From: Pseudomonadota bacterium
Lineage (GTDB): Bacteria > Pseudomonadota > Alphaproteobacteria > Rhizobiales > Hyphomicrobiaceae
Assembly: GCA_003242645.1 (NCBI GenBank)
Contig: QGVC01000264.1
Span: forward strand, 1-5,021
Length of the DNA: 5,021 bases
Direction: 5' to 3'
Part shown: positions 1 to 5,021 of the stretch, one piece after another
Position numbering within the stretch: the stretch's first letter is position 1
How the letters are laid out: each line of letters begins with the position of its first letter
Translations under genes and position numbers: made by a program
The notes under the pieces: generated by a model
Seen by the model: the letters and a program-made list of their open reading frames with translations, nothing else
Told to the model about the DNA's origin: nothing
Databases searched by the model: none

Positions 1-388
1 CCCTCCCAAAAAGCTGGCGCGGTGCGGCATGCGAGATATCACCGAGGCTCAGGATACCCACCATCCTCTTATTCTCATTGATCACCGGTAGCCGCCGCAC
101 CTCATGTTGCTCCATGATGCGAACGGCATCCTCTATTTCCTCATTCTCATGGCAATAGATGATGCCGCTGGTCATCACATCGCGTGCGGTCATAGTCGAG
201 CAATCGATGCCCTCCGCGATGCCGCGGCAAACGATGTCACGGTCCGTGATCATGCCGACGAGCCGGTCGTTCTCGCCCACTGGCACCGACCCGATGTCCT
301 CGTCCCGCATGAGCCTGGCAATCTCCGTTATCGGCGTGTCCGGCTCCACCCAGTGCACTCCGGGGTGCATGACGTCCTTGACTTTCAT
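1..388 (-). CDS. Two-CBS-domain protein, 3' end outside the window
   Basis: The reading frame is open from an ATG at 386-388 to the left edge and gives the first 129 residues with no stop. Two CBS (Bateman) repeats are visible: the first spans about residues 7-57 and ends in GMITDRDIVCR (45-55), the second about 70-121 and ends in GILSLGDIS (111-119). The G-x-(I/L)-(T/S)-x-x-D-I pattern in both is the family's ligand-binding signature. Such tandem pairs usually bind adenine nucleotides (AMP, ATP, SAM). No catalytic domain is visible, so this is probably a soluble stand-alone sensor protein, which in this family is commonly about 140-150 residues; only a short tail should be missing. The start is supported by AGGAG eight bases upstream. 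It lies downstream of the acyl-CoA synthetase on the same strand, but a 281-bp gap and a hairpin between them argue for separate transcription. Target and ligand cannot be told from sequence. Confidence 0.93.
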   Translation of the reverse strand, partial: MKVKDVMHPGVHWVEPDTPITEIARLMRDEDIGSVPVGENDRLVGMITDRDIVCRGIAEGIDCSTMTARDVMTSGIIYCHENEEIEDAVRIMEQHEVRRLPVINENKRMVGILSLGDISHAAPRQLFGR

Positions 389-396
389 CTCTCTCG

Positions 397-401
397 CTCC
401 T
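397..401 (-). promoter_or_regulatory. Shine-Dalgarno of the CBS-domain gene
   Basis: Read on the minus strand this is AGGAG, followed by eight bases and the ATG at 386-388. It sits in a purine-rich run and fixes the start of the CBS-domain protein. Confidence 0.75.
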
Positions 402-590
402 CTCGGCGGATATGGAATTGCGGTGCCGCGCCTCTTCTGCGCCCACACCTAGGCAACGCCGGACAAGAGCTTGGAGTTCGCCAGTGCTCGCGTTTCGGGA
501 ATTGCCGGCCGTCGAGGCGGCCGACGTGCAGGGTGCGTAAGACAGTTGGAAAGGTCTAACGGGCCGGGTGGGATTGTGCGCGCAACGGAT

Positions 591-648
591 CGAGGCTCGC
601 TAGCCCAGCACACCGCAATCCTGGGCGGATGCAGGGCTGCGAGCCTTG
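591..648 (-). terminator. Bulged stem-loop after prpE, possible transcript end
   Basis: The arm at 593-600 (aggctcgc) is the exact reverse complement of 639-646, and 602-606 (agccc) pairs with 634-638, leaving one bulged base (601) and a 27-base loop. That is 13 base pairs, eight plus five. It starts 23 bases after the prpE stop in the direction of transcription. The minus strand past the hairpin has no run of Ts, so it is not a classical intrinsic terminator; it could stabilise the 3' end or act with Rho. The pairing is seen directly; the role is inferred. Confidence 0.5.
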
Positions 649-669
649 GGGTCGCAATGCCTTATCTAC

Positions 670-2595
670 CTATGCCGCGACCGTACCCTTCTGCCGCAGG
701 GCGCCGCGCTCCTTCAGCACCTCCGTGATCTCGTCGAGGATCGCCGGATCATCGATGGTTGCCGGCATCTTCCAGGGTTCCCCATCAGCGATCAGGCGCA
801 TCGTGCCCCGAAGGATTTTGCCGGAGCGCGTCTTCGGTAGCCGCTTGACCACCATTACGTTCTTGAGCGCGGCGACCGGCCCGATGGTCTCCCGCACGAG
901 CTGGATGATCTCGGTCTCGATCTCCTTGGGATCGCGGTTCACGCCGGCATTGAGCACGACAAAGCCGAGAGGGATCTGGCCCTTGGTCTCATCGTACACA
1001 CCTATGACCGCGCACTCGGCCACGTCCTTATGGCTGGCGACAACCTCCTCCATCTGGCCCGTGGACAGGCGATGGCCGGCGACGTTGATGACGTCGTCGG
1101 TGCGCGCCATCACGTAGACGTAGCCGTCCTCATCGCGATAGCCGGCATCCGAGGTCGTGTAATAGCCCGGAAACTCCGAAAGGTAGCTCTTCCGGAAGCG
1201 CTCGTTGTTGTTCCACAACGTGGGGAGGCAGGATGGTGGGAGCGGCAACTTGATAGCCAGCGTACCTGTCTGCCCTGGAGGTAGCGGGTTGCACTTCTCG
1301 TCCAGCACGTAGAGGTCATAGCCCGGCATCGGAACGGTCGGCGACCCGTGCTTGACGGGCAGCAGTCCGAGCCCAACCGGATTGCCGCAGATCGCCCAGC
1401 CCGTCTCGGTCTGCCACCAGTGATCGATGACGGGAACCTTCAGCTTCTCCTCGGCCCACTTGACGGTCTCCGGGTCGGCGCGCTCCCCAGCGAGGAACAG
1501 GGTGCGGAAGTGGCTGAGGTCGTACTTCTTGATGAACTCGCCTTGCGGGTCCTCCTTCTTGATGGCGCGGAAGGCCGTTGGCGCGGTGAACATGGCCACG
1601 ACCTTGTGCTCGGAGATCACGCGCCAGAAAGCACCGGCGTCGGGCGTGCCTACCGGCTTGCCCTCATAGAGCACCGTGGTGCAGCCGTGGAGCAACGGCC
1701 CGTAAACGATGTAGGAGTGTCCGACCACCCAGCCGACGTCTGAGGCCGCCCAGTAAACCTCTCCAGGATCGACGCCATAGTGGTTTTTCATCGACCACTT
1801 GAGCGCCACCATGTGCCCGCCGTTGTCGCGCACGACCCCCTTCGGCTGGCCGGTCGTGCCCGAGGTGTAGAGGATGTACAGCGGGTCGGTGGCTGCCACG
1901 GAGACGCAGCCCGCCTTCCGCCCGCGCGATTTCGCATCCTGGACGAGAGTCTGCCAGTCGAGATCGCGGTCGGGCACGAGAGGCGCCTCCAGAAGCGGGC
2001 GCTGCAGGATCACGCAGTGCTCAGGCTTGTGCTCGCTGAGCTCGATCGCCTTGTCGAGCAGGGGCTTATAAGCGACGACGCGGCCCGGCTCGACGCCGCA
2101 CGAGGCGCTGACGACGGCAATTGGCTTGGCGTCGTTGATGCGGGTAGCAAGCTCGTTGGAGGCGAACCCGCCGAACACGACGGAATGGATGGCGCCGATC
2201 CGCGCACAGGCGAGCATGGCGATAACCGCCTCGGGCACCATCGGCATGTAGATGACCACACGGTCACCCTTGCCGACGCCGAGGTCCTTCAGCACGCCCG
2301 CGAACGTGGCGACCTCGTCGGTCAGCTCGGCGTATGTGAATGTCTTCTTTGTTCCGGTTACGGGGCTGTCATAGATTAAGGCGAGCTGCTGTCCGCGGCC
2401 GCTTTCCACGTGCCGGTCAAGGCAGTTATAGGCGGTGTTGCATTCCGCTCCAGCGAACCAGCGGCCGTACTCGCCCATGTAGGGATCAAACACGCGATCC
2501 CAGAGCTTGTACCAGCTAATTTCCTGCGCGGCTTCTGCCCAGAAGCCCTCGGGGTCTTTCCTCCAGCGGGCATATTCTTCGTGATAGCGGCTCAT
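670..2595 (-). CDS. prpE: Propionyl-CoA synthetase (PrpE/ACSS3-type AMP-forming acyl-CoA synthetase)
   Basis: This cytoplasmic enzyme activates propionate (probably also acetate) with ATP and CoA to the CoA thioester, AMP and pyrophosphate, through an acyl-adenylate. The 641-residue product matches the PrpE/ACSS3 length of about 630-680. An acetyl-CoA-synthetase N-terminal segment occupies about residues 1-60. The P-loop-like motif YTSGTTGQPKG is at 243-253 and continues into VVRDNGGH, typical of PrpE rather than Acs. HWWQTETGW (392-400) carries the adenine and acyl pocket residues. SDAGYRDEDGY (482-492) and the hinge ARTDDVINVAGHRLS (497-511) lead into the mobile C-terminal domain, which ends in TRSGKILRG with catalytic Lys593. 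In Salmonella PrpE the equivalent Lys592 is acylated by Pat and restored by CobB, so similar control is possible. GTG at 2598 directly precedes the ATG at 2595; the ATG lies seven bases from AGGAG and is preferred. No methylcitrate-cycle genes are visible nearby, so the real substrate could be acetate or another short acid. Confidence 0.9.
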   Translation of the reverse strand: MSRYHEEYARWRKDPEGFWAEAAQEISWYKLWDRVFDPYMGEYGRWFAGAECNTAYNCLDRHVESGRGQQLALIYDSPVTGTKKTFTYAELTDEVATFAGVLKDLGVGKGDRVVIYMPMVPEAVIAMLACARIGAIHSVVFGGFASNELATRINDAKPIAVVSASCGVEPGRVVAYKPLLDKAIELSEHKPEHCVILQRPLLEAPLVPDRDLDWQTLVQDAKSRGRKAGCVSVAATDPLYILYTSGTTGQPKGVVRDNGGHMVALKWSMKNHYGVDPGEVYWAASDVGWVVGHSYIVYGPLLHGCTTVLYEGKPVGTPDAGAFWRVISEHKVVAMFTAPTAFRAIKKEDPQGEFIKKYDLSHFRTLFLAGERADPETVKWAEEKLKVPVIDHWWQTETGWAICGNPVGLGLLPVKHGSPTVPMPGYDLYVLDEKCNPLPPGQTGTLAIKLPLPPSCLPTLWNNNERFRKSYLSEFPGYYTTSDAGYRDEDGYVYVMARTDDVINVAGHRLSTGQMEEVVASHKDVAECAVIGVYDETKGQIPLGFVVLNAGVNRDPKEIETEIIQLVRETIGPVAALKNVMVVKRLPKTRSGKILRGTMRLIADGEPWKMPATIDDPAILDEITEVLKERGALRQKGTVAA

Positions 2596-2602
2596 CACTA
2601 AT

Positions 2603-2607
2603 CTCCT
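2603..2607 (-). promoter_or_regulatory. Shine-Dalgarno that decides the prpE start
   Basis: On the minus strand this reads AGGAG. It is seven bases from the ATG at 2593-2595 but only four from the in-frame GTG at 2596-2598, which favours the ATG. It lies within one arm of an inverted repeat (2604-2644). Confidence 0.7.
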
Positions 2608-2644
2608 GCCTGCTCGGCGATTATCAAAAAGCCGGAAGGCAGGA
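2604..2644. repeat. Inverted repeat over the prpE leader
   Basis: tcctgcct (2604-2611) is the exact reverse complement of aggcagga (2637-2644), and inside it cggc (2615-2618) pairs with gccg (2631-2634) around an AT-rich loop. The left arm includes most of the prpE Shine-Dalgarno, and the loop contains the candidate -10 box. It could be an operator, or a hairpin that hides the ribosome binding site if transcription starts upstream of 2644. An eight-base repeat may also be chance. Confidence 0.4.
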
Positions 2645-2651
2645 AGTTCAA
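2620..2651 (-). promoter_or_regulatory. Weak candidate promoter for prpE
   Basis: On the minus strand TTGAAC (2646-2651) resembles a -35 box and GATAAT (2620-2625) differs by one base from the TATAAT -10 box. The 20-base spacing is longer than the usual 16-18, so this is a tentative call. If real, transcription would begin near 2613, giving a leader of about 18 bases. Confidence 0.22.
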
Positions 2652-2791
2652 TAGGTGGTTAGGCGAAAGACGTACTTGGCCGCGCGATTTGATTGGGCAT
2701 TTGCTGCCGGCCACCCGATGTGAAGGGGTGCTCCGTGCCCGGAACCCGACCCATCTCACGGCGTTGCGTCCCAAAGTTCGGGACGGATGGG

Positions 2792-3700
2792 ATGAATCAC
2801 TACGACGTCATAGTGGTGGGTGGCGGCGCCGCGGGATTGAGCGCTGCCCTGTTGTTGGGTCGGTCGCGGCGAAACGTGCTCGTCTGTGATGAAGGGAAGC
2901 CGCGAAATCGGGCGTCGGACGCCCTGCACGGCTACCTGAGCCGGGACGGCATGTCGCCCGCTCAGCTGCTGAGCACTGCCCGGGAGGAGCTGAGGCGCTA
3001 TCCGAGCGTGGAGCTTCTCAACGACACGGTCGTCGACATCTCGCGCCGGTCGGATCATTTCGAGGTGAGCCTTTCCAGTGGTGGCTCGGCCACGGGACGT
3101 AAAATCCTGTTGGCGACGGGCGTTGCCGACGAGCTGCCAGAGATCGAAGGCATCGAGCGCTTCTACGGCAAGAGCGTCCATCACTGTCCCTACTGCTATG
3201 GCTGGGAGCACCGTGATGATCCGATTGCGGTGTATGGCGGCGGCGAAAAAGGCGCCAAACTCGCTCTCATGATGAAATTGTGGAGCGACGACATCGTGCT
3301 GTGCACGGATGGCCGCGAACGGCCTAGCAACGAGACGTTTCGCCAGCTCACCAGGAATGGCATCGCCGTCAGGGCGGACAAGATCGGTCAGCTCGATGGA
3401 ACAGGCACCCAGCTGGAGCGGATCGTGTTCGCCAACGGAGACGTGCTGCCGCGTCGAGCCTTGTTCTTCACGGTCGGCCAGCATCAAGGTTCAAGTCTGT
3501 TTCAACGTCTCGGTGTCCGCCAAATGCAAACCGGCGGTCTCGACGCGGCCTGGCCATCGTGCCGCACGGATGTGGATGGGGTCTTCGTGGCCGGGGATGC
3601 TTCGCGAGACGTTCAGCTGCTCGTCGTCGCAGTGGCCGAAGGAGCCTGCGCAGCGCTCGCCATCAACAAAGCCCTTCTCGCCGAGGACGGTCTCGGCTGA
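2792..3700 (+). CDS. FAD-dependent CxxC oxidoreductase, thioredoxin-reductase-like
   Basis: The 302-residue product has the two-dinucleotide-fold layout of low-molecular-weight thioredoxin reductases. It shows an N-terminal FAD-binding GGGAAG (10-15), LLATG (106-110), a redox-active CPYC (132-135), a second nucleotide-binding GGGEKG (149-154) and a C-terminal FAD motif GVFVAGDA (263-270) followed by RDVQLLVVAVAEG. It therefore probably moves electrons between a pyridine nucleotide, FAD and a thiol/disulfide in the cytoplasm. It is not a standard TrxB: the CATCDG-type acid after the second Cys is Tyr136, and the HRRxxxR segment that grips the NADPH 2'-phosphate is absent (CTDGRER at 171-177). 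The CPYC-x-G-W-E stretch recalls the bacterial relatives of fungal dithiol oxidases such as GliT. The frame is open back to an ATG at 2693, but those extra 33 residues look unlike protein of this fold, whereas MNHYDVIVVGGG places the FAD motif correctly; purine-rich GGGACGGATGGG precedes the chosen ATG. It is transcribed divergently from prpE; the partner substrate is unknown. Confidence 0.88.
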   Translation: MNHYDVIVVGGGAAGLSAALLLGRSRRNVLVCDEGKPRNRASDALHGYLSRDGMSPAQLLSTAREELRRYPSVELLNDTVVDISRRSDHFEVSLSSGGSATGRKILLATGVADELPEIEGIERFYGKSVHHCPYCYGWEHRDDPIAVYGGGEKGAKLALMMKLWSDDIVLCTDGRERPSNETFRQLTRNGIAVRADKIGQLDGTGTQLERIVFANGDVLPRRALFFTVGQHQGSSLFQRLGVRQMQTGGLDAAWPSCRTDVDGVFVAGDASRDVQLLVVAVAEGACAALAINKALLAEDGLG

Positions 3701-3710
3701 GCGCACGATT

Positions 3711-3776
3711 CACATTCAATCGCATTGCCGCCGAGGTGCCGCATGGAGTAGCGTCCGGTGCTGTCTCCTGAATGTG
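3711..3776. repeat. Spaced inverted repeat between flavoenzyme and acyl-CoA ligase genes
   Basis: cacattca (3711-3718) is the exact reverse complement of tgaatgtg (3769-3776), 50 bases apart. Within the loop, ggag (3745-3748) could also pair with ctcc (3765-3768). The right arm covers an alternative ATG (3772-3774) of the downstream gene. No T-run follows, so it is not an obvious terminator; it may be leader structure or chance. Confidence 0.25.
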
Positions 3777-3786
3777 CCTTACGCCC

Positions 3787-5021
3787 ATGAATCCTTACGA
3801 CCAGCACCTCGACAGAAACCCGGCGAATTACCAGCCGCTGACCCCGCTGACGTTGCTTGACCGCGCTGCAAAGGTGCACCCGGATCGGGTGGCTGTCATC
3901 CACGGGCAGCAGCGGATGACCTACCGCCAGTTCTATGCCAGATGCCGCCAGCTTGCCTCGGCGCTAGATCGGCACGGCATCGGTCGTGGCGATACGGTTT
4001 CGGTCATGCTGTCCAACACGCCGCCGATGCTCGAGGCGCACTACGGCGTGCCCATGACCGGCGCCGTGCTGCATTCCATCAACACGCGGTTGGATGCTGG
4101 GGTTATCGCGTTCCAACTCGATCACTCCGAGTCCAAGGTCCTGATTGCCGACCGCGAGTTCGCGCCGACAATCCGCGCAGCTTTGGACTTGGTGAAGTCG
4201 CGGCCCCTCGTCATCGAATACGACGACAAGGAGTTTCCGCAGCCCGGCGATCCGCTACCGGGCACGGACTACGAGGCCTTCGTCTCCGGCGGGGATCCCG
4301 AATTCGCGTGGCGGATGCCGAACGATGAGTGGGATGCGATCGCTCTCAATTACACCTCGGGCACCACGGGCAATCCGAAGGGTGTGGTTTACCACCATCG
4401 CGGCGCGTACCTGATGTGCTTCGCCAACGTCGTGGCGGCGGGCATGGGCCGGCATCCGGTCTATCTCTGGACCCTGCCGATGTTTCACTGCAACGGCTGG
4501 TGCTTCCCGTGGACCCTGTCGGCGGTGGCCGGCACTCATGTGTGCCTGCGCTGGGTTCGGGCCAAGGCCATGTACGACGCCATCGCAGAGCACAGGGTTA
4601 CGCATCTCTGCGGCGCGCCGATCGTCATGTCGACGCTCCTCAATGCAGCGCCGGAGGAGAAGAGGCCGCTGCCCCACAAGGTGCAGTTCGTCACCGCCGC
4701 GGCGCCGCCGCCCGAATCTGTTCTCGCGGCCATGGCGGAGGCCGGGTTCGATGTCACCCACGTGTATGGGTTGACCGAGACCTATGGCCCAGCGGTGGTC
4801 AATGACTGGCACGATGAATGGGATGCGTTGCCCCCCTCGGAACGGGCAGCGCAAAAGGCCCGCCAGGGTGTGCGCTACCCGACGCTCGAGGGCCTGACCG
4901 TCATGGATCCGAAAACGATGACCGAGGTGCCTGCGGACGGCCAGACCCTTGGCGAGGTCATGTTCCGCGGCAACATCGTCATGAAGGGCTACCTCAAGAA
5001 CCCGAAGGCGACGGAGGAGGC
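3787..5021 (+). CDS. AMP-forming acyl-CoA ligase (AAE-type), 3' end outside the window
   Basis: The first 411 residues of an ANL-superfamily enzyme that joins a carboxylic acid to CoA via an acyl-adenylate. The ATP-binding motif YTSGTTGNPKG is at 189-199, TLPMFHCNGW follows at about 231-240, the adenine motif YGLTET is at 327-332, and RGNIVMKGYLKNP (394-406) precedes the missing C-terminal part with its hinge and catalytic lysine; the family's full length is about 540-550. HCNGWCFPW and the ARQGVRYPTLEG stretch resemble the group holding plant peroxisomal acyl-activating enzymes (butyrate and benzoate ligases) and many bacterial short/medium-chain ligases, so a short, medium or aromatic acid is likelier than a long fatty acid; the exact substrate is not readable. 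MNPYDQHLDRNPAN is a normal N-terminus for the group. An in-frame ATG at 3772 would add five residues, and neither start has a clear Shine-Dalgarno. It follows the flavoenzyme by 86 bp on the same strand and may be cotranscribed. Confidence 0.93.
   Translation, partial: MNPYDQHLDRNPANYQPLTPLTLLDRAAKVHPDRVAVIHGQQRMTYRQFYARCRQLASALDRHGIGRGDTVSVMLSNTPPMLEAHYGVPMTGAVLHSINTRLDAGVIAFQLDHSESKVLIADREFAPTIRAALDLVKSRPLVIEYDDKEFPQPGDPLPGTDYEAFVSGGDPEFAWRMPNDEWDAIALNYTSGTTGNPKGVVYHHRGAYLMCFANVVAAGMGRHPVYLWTLPMFHCNGWCFPWTLSAVAGTHVCLRWVRAKAMYDAIAEHRVTHLCGAPIVMSTLLNAAPEEKRPLPHKVQFVTAAAPPPESVLAAMAEAGFDVTHVYGLTETYGPAVVNDWHDEWDALPPSERAAQKARQGVRYPTLEGLTVMDPKTMTEVPADGQTLGEVMFRGNIVMKGYLKNPKATEE

Larger units (their letters stand above)
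389..669. other. Gene-free region between prpE and the CBS-domain gene
   Basis: No convincing gene is seen here on either strand; open frames crossing it are extensions of frames antisense to the two neighbouring genes. Its contents are the Shine-Dalgarno of the CBS gene, a short GC hairpin at 506-523 (cggccg arms around a six-base loop) and the larger stem-loop at 591-648 near the prpE stop. A promoter for the CBS gene is expected here, but I cannot pick out a persuasive -35/-10 pair or a full FNR/FixK-type TTGAT-N4-ATCAA box. Confidence 0.7.

Noticed and set aside
104..559. A 151-codon plus-strand open frame over the CBS-domain gene
   Set aside because: It is antisense to two well-formed CBS repeats, and the translation is low-complexity His/Arg-rich sequence without a domain.
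1780..2379. A 199-codon plus-strand open frame across prpE
   Set aside because: It is antisense to a full-length, motif-complete acyl-CoA synthetase, and its translation is Arg/Val/Asp-rich with no recognisable domain, as expected of a shadow frame in GC-rich DNA.
2687..2702. FNR/FixK-like half-site (ttgat) in the divergent intergenic region
   Set aside because: The second half-site at the required spacing does not match ATCAA, and the isolated ATCAA near 2623-2627 has no partner either, so neither is a credible box.
2693..2791. N-terminal extension of the flavoenzyme from the ATG at 2693
   Set aside because: The 33 extra residues are Cys/Pro/Arg-rich and do not fit the fold, in which the FAD-binding GGG motif comes about ten residues from the start; the ATG at 2792 is the natural start.
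2756..3487. A 243-codon minus-strand open frame opposite the flavoenzyme
   Set aside because: The opposite strand encodes a protein with all expected FAD, CxxC and nucleotide motifs; this frame shows none and would overlap it almost entirely.
4255..4854. A 199-codon minus-strand open frame opposite the acyl-CoA ligase
   Set aside because: It lies antisense to clear ANL-superfamily motifs, and its His/Arg/Gly-rich translation resembles no family I know.

Overview
The window is GC-rich, densely coding DNA whose protein families (a stand-alone two-CBS-domain protein, a PrpE/ACSS3-type acyl-CoA synthetase, a CxxC flavoprotein and an AAE-type acyl-CoA ligase) are most familiar to me from free-living Alphaproteobacteria, especially the Hyphomicrobiales (Bradyrhizobium/Rhodopseudomonas-like). 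That placement is inferred from protein style and base composition, not from a search. I see no RNA genes, insertion sequences, CRISPR arrays, prophage parts or other signs of recent transfer.

Layout. Minus strand, left part: a CBS-domain protein whose 3' end runs off the left edge (1-388), a 281-bp gene-free gap with a strong hairpin beside the upstream gene's end, and a full-length prpE-like propionyl/acetyl-CoA synthetase (670-2595). A 196-bp divergent intergenic region (2596-2791) holds the prpE Shine-Dalgarno, a weak candidate promoter and an inverted repeat that covers the Shine-Dalgarno. Plus strand, right part: a complete 302-residue FAD-dependent pyridine-nucleotide-disulfide oxidoreductase of the thioredoxin-reductase fold with a CPYC pair (2792-3700), then after 86 bp an acyl-CoA ligase of the AMP-forming family that runs off the right edge (3787-5021).

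How the genes might work together: both synthetases activate carboxylic acids to CoA thioesters at the cost of ATP to AMP, so the locus looks like a small fatty/organic-acid activation neighbourhood, with an adenine-nucleotide-sensing candidate (CBS protein) and a thiol/disulfide flavoenzyme alongside. The link between the flavoenzyme and acyl activation is only proximity. The main points for a second look are the unusual active-site surroundings of the flavoenzyme and the structured prpE leader. I did not find convincing evidence for a previously undescribed system.
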